Positions 33,480-42,068 of a stretch of DNA of 64,000 nucleotides are shown in pieces. Below the pieces are notes generated by a model. That model was not told the origin of the DNA. It made no database searches and saw only the letters and a program-made list of their open reading frames with translations. How positions within the stretch are numbered: position 1 is the first letter of the stretch; each line of letters begins with the position of its first letter. The DNA is from Catellatospora coxensis (lineage in GTDB: Bacteria; Actinomycetota; Actinomycetes; Mycobacteriales; Micromonosporaceae), in contig NZ_BONI01000016.1 in the NCBI RefSeq assembly GCF_016862635.1, positions 1 to 64,000 on the forward strand, written 5' to 3'. The position numbers and the translations under genes are program-made.

Positions 33480-34907
33480 GTGGACTTCATCCAGCAGTCA
33501 CTGATCGACCCGCTCAGCCGGTTCCTGTGGAACTACGTGCTCATCTACGTGCTCATCGGGGCCGGGCTCTATTTCACAGTCCGCACCCGGTTCGTGCAGT
33601 TCCGGATGTTCGGCCAGATGATCACGGCGGTGCGCGGTTCGCGCGACGAGCGGTCCGGCGTGTCGCCGTTCCAGGCGTTCTGCGTCGGGCTGGCCTCACG
33701 CGTCGGCACGGGAAACATCGCCGGCGTCGCGATCGCCCTGACCCTGGGCGGGCCGGGCGCGATCTTCTGGATGTGGGTCGTCGGGCTGGTGGGGATGGCG
33801 ACCGCGTTCGTGGAGTCGTCGCTGGCGCAGCTGTACAAGGTGCGCGGGCCCGACGGTGCGTTCCGGGGCGGACCGGCAACCTACATCCAGCGCGGCCTGG
33901 GCTCTCGCGGCTGGGGCGCGGTGTTCGCCGTCCTGCTGATCTTCACGTTCGGGATCGCGTTCAACATGGTCCAGGCCAACACGATCGTCGACGTGGTCGC
34001 CAGCCTGCGCTCCGGCGGCGGGCCGGAGCTCGTCGCGCTGGTCCTGGTTGTGCTCACCGCCCCGGTGATCTTCGGCGGCATCCGCCGCATCGCCCGCGTC
34101 GCCGAATACGTCGTGCCGGTGATGGCCGCGGTCTACATCCTGCTCGCCCTTGCCGTCGTGCTGCTCAACCTCGGCGAGGTGCCAGGCATGCTGGCCACGA
34201 TCGTCAGGTCGGCGTCCGGCCTGGACCCGGCTGCCGCCGGATTGGCCGGCGGGCTCAGCGCCGCGCTGCTCAACGGCGCGAAACGGGGACTGTTCTCCAA
34301 CGAGGCCGGCATGGGCAGCGCACCCAACGCCGCCGCCACCGCGACCACCAGCCACCCAGCCCGGCAGGGTCTGATCCAGTCGCTGGGCGTCTTCGTCGAC
34401 ACCATCGTCATCTGCACCGCCACCGCGTTCATGATCATGCTGGGTGGCGACGACGTCTACCGGCCCGGCCAGCCCTCAGCCGACACCGGCGCGTCGCTGA
34501 CCCAGGCCGCCGTGTCGGCACAGTTCGGCGGCTGGAGCACCTGGCTGATGGCCGGGCTGGTGACCGTGTTCGCGTTCTCGTCGATCCTCGGCAACACCTC
34601 CTACGCCCTGGTCAACCTCGACTTCCTACGAGCGGGCCGCGGATTGGAGATCGCGTTCCGGGTCGTAGTGCTGGCGGCGGTGGCCTTGGGTTCGGTGCTG
34701 GCGCTGCAGGCGGTGTGGGACTTCGCCGACGTCGCCATGGCACTCATGGCGCTGGTCAACCTCACCGCAATCGTGCTGCTCGGCCGGTGGGCGTTCGGCC
34801 TGTTGCACGACTTCGAAGACAGCCTGCGCGCAGGCACCGAACCCGCCTTCGTCGCCTCGGACAATCCCCACCTTCCCGGGCGGCTGCACACCGACGTATG
34901 GCCATGA
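33480..34907 (+). CDS. Sodium:alanine/glycine symporter (AGCS family)
   Basis: A 475-residue symporter with about 11 helices and family signatures: VRTRFVQFRMFGQM, GTGNIAGVAIAL, FRGGPATYIQRGLG and FSNEAGMGSAPNAAATA. It imports a small amino acid with Na+ or H+. GTG 33480 follows GGAGG. It is preceded by the STAS gene and followed by a long gap. No shared leader element is in front of it. Confidence 0.93.
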   Translation: MDFIQQSLIDPLSRFLWNYVLIYVLIGAGLYFTVRTRFVQFRMFGQMITAVRGSRDERSGVSPFQAFCVGLASRVGTGNIAGVAIALTLGGPGAIFWMWVVGLVGMATAFVESSLAQLYKVRGPDGAFRGGPATYIQRGLGSRGWGAVFAVLLIFTFGIAFNMVQANTIVDVVASLRSGGGPELVALVLVVLTAPVIFGGIRRIARVAEYVVPVMAAVYILLALAVVLLNLGEVPGMLATIVRSASGLDPAAAGLAGGLSAALLNGAKRGLFSNEAGMGSAPNAAATATTSHPARQGLIQSLGVFVDTIVICTATAFMIMLGGDDVYRPGQPSADTGASLTQAAVSAQFGGWSTWLMAGLVTVFAFSSILGNTSYALVNLDFLRAGRGLEIAFRVVVLAAVALGSVLALQAVWDFADVAMALMALVNLTAIVLLGRWAFGLLHDFEDSLRAGTEPAFVASDNPHLPGRLHTDVWP

Positions 34908-35257
34908 GCCGCACCTGGCACGTCCCGTATGCGACGGCGGCGAAAACTTGTCCCGCCATCTCACGGCCGGTGCTCGGCCGGCGCGTTCCGGCCGGCAAGC
35001 GCGGACCCGTCGGCGCCGACAGCCGTGACCTGCGCCCCTCCGACCGACACGCCGGGTTCCCAGAAGACGAACAGGTCGCCACCGCGCAGGCCTGCTCGAC
35101 GCCCGAGCCTCGACAGCCGGGCCCTCCCCGCCACAGGATCTGCCGGTGACGCCTGTTCGCCGGGCGGCGGGCGTGCGCTACGGTGTGGGCCGGTGTGCCG
35201 GGAAGTCTGGTCGGCGAGCAGGTCCCACGTCGTCTACCAGGCCGAGGAGCCCACCCC
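34908..35257. other. 350-bp gap with leader element copy 2
   Basis: No gene is supportable. The 5' half (about 34960-35010) has GC-rich inverted CGGCCGG repeats that may terminate the symporter transcript. The 3' half holds the promoter and leader element (35156-35215) of the exchanger gene. Confidence 0.6.
35156..35215 (+). promoter_or_regulatory. Promoter plus shared leader element, copy 2
   Basis: -35 TTCGCC (35156-35161), 17-bp spacer, -10 TACGGT (35179-35184), then 12 nt later the identical 19-nt element (35197-35215). It ends 42 nt before the CaCA exchanger ATG. Confidence 0.8.
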
Positions 35258-36232
35258 ATGCCCATGCAGATCCTGCTTGCCGTCGCCGGCCTGGTGCTGC
35301 TGACCTTCGCTGCCGACCATCTCGTGCTCGGCTCGTCGCGGCTGGCCACCCGGCTGCGCATCAGCCCGGTCGTCGTCGGCGTCGTGGTCATCGGCCTGGG
35401 CACCAGCGCACCGGAGTTCCTGGTTTCGGCGCTGGCCGCCGCACGTGGCGACACCGGCATCGCGGTCGGCAACATCGTCGGGTCGAACATCCTGAACCTG
35501 ACGCTGATCCTCGGCATCGCGGCGCTGATCACACCGTTCGCGGTCGACTCGAAGGTCATTCGGCGCGAGGTGCCGCTCGCGGTCGGATCAGTGCTCGTTT
35601 TCGCCGTTCTGGCCTACGCAGGACTGTCGCCGCAGACCGCGATCCTGCTGGCCGTCTGCGCCGCAGCTGCGCTGTTCGTCCTCGTCCGCTGGGCCAGGGG
35701 CAGCGGCAATCAGGAACTGACCGCCGAGGTCGCCGAGTTCGAGGCCGAAGGCGGCGCCGTGGTAGTCGCGCCTGCCAAGCAGGCCCCGGCCTGGTTCGAG
35801 CCGGTGCGCACCGTACTGGGCCTGGCCGGCGTCCTGGGCGGCGCGCAACTGCTGGTCGCCAACGCCTCCGCGATCGCCGAGCAGCTCGGCGTCCCCCAGA
35901 TCATCATCGGGTTCACCCTCGTCGCGCTCGGCACGTCACTGCCGGAGCTGGTCACCACCATCCAGGCGCAACGGCGGGGCGAGACCGACCTGGTCGTCGG
36001 CAACCTGTTCGGCAGCAACCTGTTCAACAGCCTCGCCGGCGGCGCGTTCATCGGCTTCGCCGCCGGCTCCGACAACGTCGCACACGCGTCGGTGGTGCTG
36101 CTGACCGCGATGGTGTTCACCGCCCTGCTGGCCTGGGCGCTGCTACGCCGAGGACTGCGCCTGACCCGGCCCGACGGCACCGTCCTGCTCGCCGTCTACG
36201 CCCTGACCCTGCCGCTGCTGCTCACCTCCTGA
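35258..36232 (+). CDS. Calcium/sodium:cation antiporter (CaCA family)
   Basis: A 324-residue YrbG-like exchanger with the two inverted alpha repeats: GLGTSAPEFLVS / GNIVGSNILN and ALGTSLPELVTT / GNLFGSNLFN. A cytoplasmic linker (about 145-190) separates them. It exports Ca2+ against Na+ or H+. ATG 35258 follows GAGGAG by 8 nt. Its leader carries the shared element. Confidence 0.93.
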   Translation: MPMQILLAVAGLVLLTFAADHLVLGSSRLATRLRISPVVVGVVVIGLGTSAPEFLVSALAAARGDTGIAVGNIVGSNILNLTLILGIAALITPFAVDSKVIRREVPLAVGSVLVFAVLAYAGLSPQTAILLAVCAAAALFVLVRWARGSGNQELTAEVAEFEAEGGAVVVAPAKQAPAWFEPVRTVLGLAGVLGGAQLLVANASAIAEQLGVPQIIIGFTLVALGTSLPELVTTIQAQRRGETDLVVGNLFGSNLFNSLAGGAFIGFAAGSDNVAHASVVLLTAMVFTALLAWALLRRGLRLTRPDGTVLLAVYALTLPLLLTS

Positions 36233-36327
36233 GCAGCAGCGCAACGGCCACGTTGCCGACATCCGGCAGTGTGGCCCCGCCGAAGTCGGCCGAGTCTCGA
36301 CCTGGAACCCACACCGGGAGCAAGCAG

Positions 36328-37263
36328 ATGCTGTGGAGCATGACAGACGACATCGCCGTACGAGCCGAGGACTTGACCAAGTTCTACGGCACCCGACGCG
36401 GCATCGAAGGCCTCGACCTCGAGGTCCGCACCGGGGAGGTGATGGGCTTCCTGGGCCCCAACGGGGCCGGCAAGACCACCACCATCCGGCTGCTGCTGGA
36501 CTTCCTGCGCCCCACCCGCGGCCACGCCACCGTGCTCGGCATGGACCCCCGCCGTGACAAAGCGACCCTGCACGCCCAAATCGGCTACTTGCCCGGCGAG
36601 CTGGCGTTCCCCGGTCGGGAGAAGGCCGCCGACCTGCTGAAGTTCTTCGCCGACTCCCGAGGCGGGGTCGCCTGGCAGACCGTCACCGGCCTGGCGGAGC
36701 GCCTGGAGCTGGACCTGTCGCGGCCGATCCACACCCTGTCCAAGGGCAACAAGCAGAAGGTCGGCCTGGTCCAGGCGTTCATGCACTCCCCCGCGCTGCT
36801 GATCCTCGACGAGCCCACCAGCGGCCTGGACCCCCTCATGCAGCAGGAGTTCCTGGCACTGGTCCGCGAGGCCCGCGCCGCCGGCCAGACGGTGTTCATG
36901 TCCTCGCACGTGCTCGCCGAGGTACAGCAGACCGCCGACAGGGTGGCGATCGTCCGCGACGGGCACCTCGCGGCCGTCGAGCGGGTCGAGTCGCTGGGTC
37001 GGCGCGCCGTGCGCACCGTCGAGATCCACTTCGACGGGCCGGTCGACGCCGCCGAGTTCGCGGCGCTGCCCGGCGTCAGCGACGTGACCGCGTCCGGGCC
37101 GGTGCTGCGCTGCACCGTCGACGGCCGCCTCGACCCGCTGATCAAGGCAGCCGCCCGGCACGACGTCGTAGACCTGCTCTCGGCCGAACCCGACCTCGAA
37201 GAGACGTTCCTCAGCTTCTACTACCACTCCGAAGGAGCAGGCGATGTCGCCGCTGGTGCGTAA
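36328..37263 (+). CDS. ABC transporter ATPase with C-terminal extension
   Basis: A 311-residue subunit. Walker A GPNGAGKTTTIRLLLDFLRPT, signature LSKGNKQKVG, Walker B LLILDEPTSGLDPLMQQEF and switch SSHVLAEV. The last about 90 residues form the accessory domain of drug-type ABC-2 systems (VRTVEIHFDGPVDAAEFAALPGVSDV). ATG 36328 (GGGAG) is preferred over 36340. It overlaps the permease gene by 20 nt. Confidence 0.92.
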   Translation: MLWSMTDDIAVRAEDLTKFYGTRRGIEGLDLEVRTGEVMGFLGPNGAGKTTTIRLLLDFLRPTRGHATVLGMDPRRDKATLHAQIGYLPGELAFPGREKAADLLKFFADSRGGVAWQTVTGLAERLELDLSRPIHTLSKGNKQKVGLVQAFMHSPALLILDEPTSGLDPLMQQEFLALVREARAAGQTVFMSSHVLAEVQQTADRVAIVRDGHLAAVERVESLGRRAVRTVEIHFDGPVDAAEFAALPGVSDVTASGPVLRCTVDGRLDPLIKAAARHDVVDLLSAEPDLEETFLSFYYHSEGAGDVAAGA

Positions 37264-38029
37264 GACCTGGCGCGACGACCGCCGCGCCATCATCGGCTGG
37301 GCGCTGGGCATCGCCGCGTTCACGACCATCTACACCTCGTTCTACGCCAGCTTCGCCGGCGCCGCGCAGCTCAAGGACGACGCGCTGCCCGAGGGCATGA
37401 AGAACTTCCTGTCCGTGCAGGACATGACCTCCCCTGCCGGATACCTGCAGGCGACCGTCTACAGCCTCGTCGGGCCGCTGCTGGTCGTGATGGCCGCGCT
37501 GGTCCTCACGGTGCGCACCATTCCCCGGCCCGAAGAGGACGGTGGCATCGAACTGCTGATGGTCAACCCGCTGTCCCGGCGGGCGTTCGCCGCTCAGCGG
37601 CTGCTGGCCACGTTCATCGGTGTCACTGCGCTGGCCGCCATCCCCGGTGTGCTGGTGCTGGCGATCGCGCCCGGCGTCGGCATCGACGTGCCCGCCGGCA
37701 ACATCGCTTCGGCATCGGTCGGGCTGGTCGGGCTGGCCTGGTGCTACCTGGGCATCACCTTCGCCGTCGGCGCGGCCACCGGCCGGCGCGGCCTGGCTCT
37801 CGCCGTCGGCGGCGGCCTCGCGGTGACCGGATACATCCTGCGTGGCATCTCCGGGATCATCGACGGCGGCGACTGGCTGAAGTGGCTGTCGCCGTTCCAC
37901 TACTTCATCGGCACCGACCCCCTGCACACCGGCTGGCACCCGGCCCACCTGCTCGCGCTGGTGGCGGTCGGCGTCGTCGGAGCGGCAGCCGGAATCGTCA
38001 TGTTCGACCGCCGCGACGTAGGCGTCTGA
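37244..38029 (+). CDS. ABC-2 type permease
   Basis: A 261-residue membrane protein with six helices. It is the partner of the preceding ATPase. Characteristic elements are the N-terminal WRDDRRAIIGWALGIAAFT, the cytoplasmic coupling region GGIELLMVNPLSRRAFAAQRLL and a C-terminal extracytoplasmic LSPFHYFIGTDPLHTGW. It likely exports a lipid or drug-like molecule. A strong hairpin follows. Confidence 0.9.
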   Translation: MSPLVRKTWRDDRRAIIGWALGIAAFTTIYTSFYASFAGAAQLKDDALPEGMKNFLSVQDMTSPAGYLQATVYSLVGPLLVVMAALVLTVRTIPRPEEDGGIELLMVNPLSRRAFAAQRLLATFIGVTALAAIPGVLVLAIAPGVGIDVPAGNIASASVGLVGLAWCYLGITFAVGAATGRRGLALAVGGGLAVTGYILRGISGIIDGGDWLKWLSPFHYFIGTDPLHTGWHPAHLLALVAVGVVGAAAGIVMFDRRDVGV

Positions 38030-38033
38030 AGCG

Positions 38034-38065
38034 GACCGGTAGGGGCGGCCCTGCCCCTACCGGTC
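38034..38065 (+). terminator. Hairpin after the ABC operon
   Basis: Perfect 13-bp stem GACCGGTAGGGGC / GCCCCTACCGGTC with loop GGCCCT, starting 4 nt after the permease stop. No U-tract. Confidence 0.8.
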
Positions 38066-38094
38066 GGCTCGACCTCCAGCCGACAGGACACGCG

Positions 38095-39156
38095 ATGCCA
38101 CCCACACCTCCCACCTGGCTGACCGAAGCCTGCGAACGCGTGGTCAGCTCCGGCGCCCGCTCCGACGAGGTTCACGCCGACGCCTCGGCGCTGGGCACGG
38201 CAGCGGCTGCGGGTTCGCTGACGGTCGCCGACACCGTGGACGCGCTCCTGCAGGCCGCGGCCGCCCACTGGCTCGCCACGGCTGCGCCGGAAACCTCAGC
38301 GGCAGGGCTCGACCTGCTCACCCGGCTTCGGAAGGTCACCGCAGCCGTCCTCGACGGCTACCACCGCAGCGCCCACGACGAAGCCAACCAGCGCGACTCC
38401 GACCGCGCCGCGTTCGTCGACGACCTGCTCGCGCCGCACACCGACCCTGGACGGCTCGCCGCCGGCGCCCAGCGCTACGGCATCCGCCTGTCCGGCCGGC
38501 ACACCGTCATCGTCGCCCGCGTGCCGGCCTCTGTCGGAAACCTCGTACACATCCTCGATGAGACCTTGGCGGCACGATTCGGCGGCGCCAACATCCTCAC
38601 CACCGCCCGCGACGGCGAGCTGATCTGCGTCTGCGCCGGCGGGCTGCGCGGTGTGCCCGCCGAACTGGCCCGGCACCTGCAGTCCCATTTCAGCACCGGG
38701 TGGCAGGTCGCGGTCGGCCGCACCCACCACGGCCTGTCCGGCCTGGCCACGTCACTGGACGAAGCACGCAACGCCCTGCACCTGGCAGACCGTCTGGGGT
38801 TTTCCGCGCCGGTGCTGCACGCCTCGGACCTGCTGGTGTTTCCCGTGCTGCTGCGTGACCGCGACGCGATCACCGACCTGGTCACCACGGTGCTGGGGCC
38901 GTTGACCGGCGCCCGCGGCGGCGCCGAGCACTACCTGGACACGCTGGCTGCCCTGTTCGACAACGAGGGCAACCACACCGCCACCGCTCGGCAGCTGCAC
39001 ATCAGCGTCCGCGCGGTCACCTACCGCCTCGACCGCATCCACGCGCTCACTGGATACCACCCCGGGGAGCCCACCCAGCGGTTCACGCTGCACACCGCTG
39101 TACTCGGCGCGCGGCTGCTCGGCTGGCCCGCCGATCCGGAGTATCCCAGCGCCTGA
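38095..39156 (+). CDS. PucR/CdaR-type transcriptional regulator
   Basis: A 353-residue protein. The N-terminal about 100 residues are helical; the middle is a GGDEF-like CdaR domain (HTVIVARVPASVGNLVHILDETL and WQVAVGRTHHGLSGLATSLDEARNAL). The C-terminus is the PucR helix-turn-helix (LAALFDNEGNHTATARQLHISVRAVTYRLDRIHALTGYHP). The target is unknown; the ABC operon upstream or the neighbouring ion genes are candidates. Confidence 0.88.
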   Translation: MPPTPPTWLTEACERVVSSGARSDEVHADASALGTAAAAGSLTVADTVDALLQAAAAHWLATAAPETSAAGLDLLTRLRKVTAAVLDGYHRSAHDEANQRDSDRAAFVDDLLAPHTDPGRLAAGAQRYGIRLSGRHTVIVARVPASVGNLVHILDETLAARFGGANILTTARDGELICVCAGGLRGVPAELARHLQSHFSTGWQVAVGRTHHGLSGLATSLDEARNALHLADRLGFSAPVLHASDLLVFPVLLRDRDAITDLVTTVLGPLTGARGGAEHYLDTLAALFDNEGNHTATARQLHISVRAVTYRLDRIHALTGYHPGEPTQRFTLHTAVLGARLLGWPADPEYPSA

Positions 39157-39187
39157 CCCGGCTGCGCGACCTGCGGAGATCCCAGCA

Positions 39188-39766
39188 ATGATCAGGTACG
39201 GTGCACGGATGCCTACGACCTCTGCGGTCCTGCGCCGGCTTGAGCCCGTCCACGTCGCGCTGGCCGTGCTGTGGGTCGTCGGCATGACCGTGGCGGCTTC
39301 TGCGAGGCGCTCCGATGGCACCGCTCACGTCGTGGCCCTGCTGGTTTGGGCCGCAGCTGGCCTCTCGCTGCTGTATCTGGCGACCCTGTCCGCGTCGGTC
39401 CGGGTGACGCCTACCCACCTGCAGATCATTAATCCTTTCCAGCAGCACCTCATCCCCCGACAGCTCGCCGCAGGCGTCGAAGTCGGGGCCAGCCCAATTC
39501 CGCGCTTGCTCGTCGAGGGCGGCCAGGCGATCCGTCTCGTAGTGCTCGACCGCAACGTCCCGCCCAGCCGCAACGTACAGGCACCGAGCCGCCGCCAGGC
39601 ACAGCTCATCATGCGCATGATCGCCGACGTGCCGCTCAAGGAGTACACTGCCCGCTCGACGCCGAGCGCGCCCATCCCGCCACGAACATCGACACCTACC
39701 CCGACGCGCTGTGGTGGGCGGTGGTCACCATCACCACCGTCGGCTACGGAGATCACTACCCGGTGA
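39188..39766 (+). CDS. Two-helix membrane protein with PH-like domain, 3' end fused to foreign sequence
   Basis: About 150 authentic residues: two membrane helices ([37 protein letters not shown]) and a PH-like beta domain ([25 protein letters not shown]-like strands). From about 39650 the protein is read out of frame over a K+-channel pore sequence ([14 protein letters not shown]...), so the last about 40 residues are artificial. ATG 39188 has GGAG upstream. The natural C-terminus was probably lost in the fusion event. Confidence 0.65.
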   Translation: MIRYGARMPTTSAVLRRLEPVHVALAVLWVVGMTVAASARRSDGTAHVVALLVWAAAGLSLLYLATLSASVRVTPTHLQIINPFQQHLIPRQLAAGVEVGASPIPRLLVEGGQAIRLVVLDRNVPPSRNVQAPSRRQAQLIMRMIADVPLKEYTARSTPSAPIPPRTSTPTPTRCGGRWSPSPPSATEITTR

Positions 39767-40071
39767 CTCCGACCGGCCAGCTCGTGGCACTGATCCTCAT
39801 GATCAGCGGTATTGGCCTCATCGGTTTCGTCACCGGCTCACTGGCCAGCTGGATCGTCGAACGGATCGCGGTCGCCGAGAACACCGCCCGCGACGCGACC
39901 AAGGACGACATCGCCCAGGTGCTCGCTGAAATAGGCAACCTCAGGCATGAGGTCGCACAACTTCGCGAGCAGCTCGAAGCCCGGCCAGGGTCACCGGCCG
40001 GGTCGTTCGCGGCCGAGGAGCCCGCGTCCCGGCACGGTCCAGTGCAAGACGGATGTACGCCCGTCACCTGA
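39652..40071 (+). pseudogene. Potassium-channel fragment (pore and last helix only)
   Basis: In another frame than the preceding gene the sequence reads [21 protein letters not shown], which is a K+ selectivity filter. Then come the last membrane helix ([26 protein letters not shown]) and a coiled coil ([24 protein letters not shown]). The voltage-sensor or first membrane helices and any start codon are missing. A protein from GTG 39721 would lack the pore helix start. It is best read as a 5'-deleted channel gene. Confidence 0.8.
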
Positions 40072-40248
40072 TGCCCGAGCACACGTGCCAGCCCAGCCAC
40101 ATAGGCGTAGATCGCCCCGTAGCAGGCCCGAAAGCGCCTGAACGCCCTCCACCCACCCGGCGGCAAGCCCCAGTCCGGCAGCAGCGGCAGCATCGCAGCG
40201 GCCCGCTCGCAGCCTCGCCGGCACCAGCCCGATTGTCAGGAGTTCCAC

Positions 40249-41469
40249 ATGTTGCTGCTGTGCTTCGCCGCCGTGTTGCTGGCAGCGGTGCTGCTGTCCA
40301 GCCTGGCCCACCGCACCATCCTGTCCACAGCGGTGCTGTTCCTGGTCGCGGGGTTCGTGCTCGGCCCCGGCGCCCTCGGCGTGCTCGACCTGACCGCCGA
40401 GTCGCCGATCGTGGCGACTTTGGCGGAGCTGGCGCTGTTCGCGGTGCTGTTCTCCGACGGCATGCGCGTCGGCTGGGCCGACCTGCGCAGCGCGTGGAAG
40501 CTGCCCGGCCGTGCGCTGGGCTGGGGTCTGCCCTTGACCCTGCTGATCACCGCGCTGCTGGCCCACTACGTCGCCGGGCTGGCGTGGCCGCAAGCGCTGC
40601 TGTTAGGCGCGATCCTTGCCCCGACCGACCCGGTGTTCGCCGCCGCCCTGGTCGGCAACGACAAGGTCCCTGCCCGGCTACGCCACCTGCTCAACGTCGA
40701 GTCCGGTGTCAACGACGGCCTGGCGCTACCCTTCGTGATCCTGTTCCTGGCCGTCGCCGCGGGATCCGACGACCTGCATCTGGGCGAGCTCGGCACCGAA
40801 CTCGCTCTGGGCGTGGCGATCGGCGTGGCCGTGCCGTGGCTGGCGCTGTGGCTGGAACGGCGCCGCTTCTTCTCCGCCTCCACCCAGTACGAGCCGCTCA
40901 ACGCGATCGCTATCGGCCTGCTCGTCCTGGCGCTGGGCTACGCCACCCACGCCAACCTGTTCCTGGCCGCGTTCGCCGCAGGCATCACCGTGGCCACCTT
41001 CGGACCCCGGCAGCGCGAGGCGTTCGAGCACTTCGGCGAGCTCATCTCCGAGCTGCTGAAACTTGCCGCGCTGCTGGTGTTCGGTGCCTTGATCTCGGTG
41101 CAGTTCCTCGGCGAGATCCCCTGGACGGGGTGGGTCTTCGCGGTGCTGGCGCTGGTCGCCGCCAGGCCGGTCGCGCTGTGGCTGTCGTTCCTGCGCTCGG
41201 GGCTGTCCCTGCGGGAGCAGGCCGCAGCGATGTGGTTCGGCCCGAAGGGATTCGCCTCGGTCGTCTACGGCCTGCTCGTCCTGGAAGCCGCCATCCCCGG
41301 CGCCGACGACGTCTTCCACCTGGTGGCCCTCACCATCGTGCTGTCGGTCCTGGCGCACTCCTCCACCGACATCCTGGTCGCCAGGACTTTCGAACGTGCC
41401 GGAGGCGGCTGGCGCGGTGCACTCAAGGCGATGGCCACTCCCAAACCCGCACCTGAGGAACGGGCATGA
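40249..41469 (+). CDS. CPA1 Na+(K+)/H+ antiporter, NhaP-like
   Basis: A 406-residue antiporter with 12-13 helices and the CPA1 motifs LAPTDPVFAAALV and LLNVESGVNDGLALPFVI (catalytic Asp). No cytoplasmic regulatory domain. ATG 40249 follows CAGGAG. It is not preceded by the shared leader element, unlike the next unit. Confidence 0.93.
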   Translation: MLLLCFAAVLLAAVLLSSLAHRTILSTAVLFLVAGFVLGPGALGVLDLTAESPIVATLAELALFAVLFSDGMRVGWADLRSAWKLPGRALGWGLPLTLLITALLAHYVAGLAWPQALLLGAILAPTDPVFAAALVGNDKVPARLRHLLNVESGVNDGLALPFVILFLAVAAGSDDLHLGELGTELALGVAIGVAVPWLALWLERRRFFSASTQYEPLNAIAIGLLVLALGYATHANLFLAAFAAGITVATFGPRQREAFEHFGELISELLKLAALLVFGALISVQFLGEIPWTGWVFAVLALVAARPVALWLSFLRSGLSLREQAAAMWFGPKGFASVVYGLLVLEAAIPGADDVFHLVALTIVLSVLAHSSTDILVARTFERAGGGWRGALKAMATPKPAPEERA

Positions 41470-41528
41470 GACCGCGGATGGTGCCACGCCTGGCCGTAGC
41501 GGACCGCGATGCGGTACGCGACCGAGGT

Positions 41529-41590
41529 TTGATCTCGCAGTGTCATCTCGGATAGGGTCTGGGCCAGGAGCGCCGGGAAGTCTGGTCGGC
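41529..41590 (+). promoter_or_regulatory. Promoter plus shared leader element, copy 3
   Basis: -35 TTGATC (41529-41534), 18-bp spacer, -10 TAGGGT (41553-41558), then 13 nt later the identical 19-nt element (41572-41590). It ends 34 nt before the GTG of the CBS-transporter operon. Confidence 0.8.
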
Positions 41591-41624
41591 AACAACATCG
41601 TCGACCTCGGAAACGGACCCTCCC

Positions 41625-42068
41625 GTGCGTGCTGCCGATCTTCTCGTGCCCTGGCCCAGTGTCACCCTCGACACCCCTGCCATCGAGGCCGCCAAAACCC
41701 TTGCCGACGCCGATCTGCCTGGCCTGATCGTCGTCAACGGACAGGGGGCTCCGTTCGCGGTGCTGCCCGGCACCCAGGTGCTGCGCCTGGCGGTGCCGTC
41801 CTACTGCCAGGACGACCCGCTGCTGGCGCGGATGGTCGACGAGGCCGCCGCCGACGTGTTCATCCGCGAACTCGGTGACCGCACCGTGCGGGAGCTGCTT
41901 GCGCCGCAGCCGTCGGAGCTGCCCGTGGTGGCGTCCGACGCGACGGCGCTGGAGATCGCGGCGTTGATGGCGCGCACCCGCAGCCCGCTGGTCGCCGTCA
42001 TGGAAGACGGTCGGCTGCTGGGCGCGGTGACCCTGCACGGCCTGCTCGACCGGGTGATGCCCGCATGA
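41625..42068 (+). CDS. CBS-domain-pair protein coupled to a transporter
   Basis: A 147-residue protein with two CBS motifs (VTLDTPAIEAAKTLADADLPGLIVVNGQG and [33 protein letters not shown]). CBS pairs usually bind adenosyl nucleotides. Its stop overlaps the permease ATG (ATGA), so it probably gates or senses for that transporter. A close paralogue lies at 43382-43822 on the opposite strand. Confidence 0.9.
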   Translation: MRAADLLVPWPSVTLDTPAIEAAKTLADADLPGLIVVNGQGAPFAVLPGTQVLRLAVPSYCQDDPLLARMVDEAAADVFIRELGDRTVRELLAPQPSELPVVASDATALEIAALMARTRSPLVAVMEDGRLLGAVTLHGLLDRVMPA

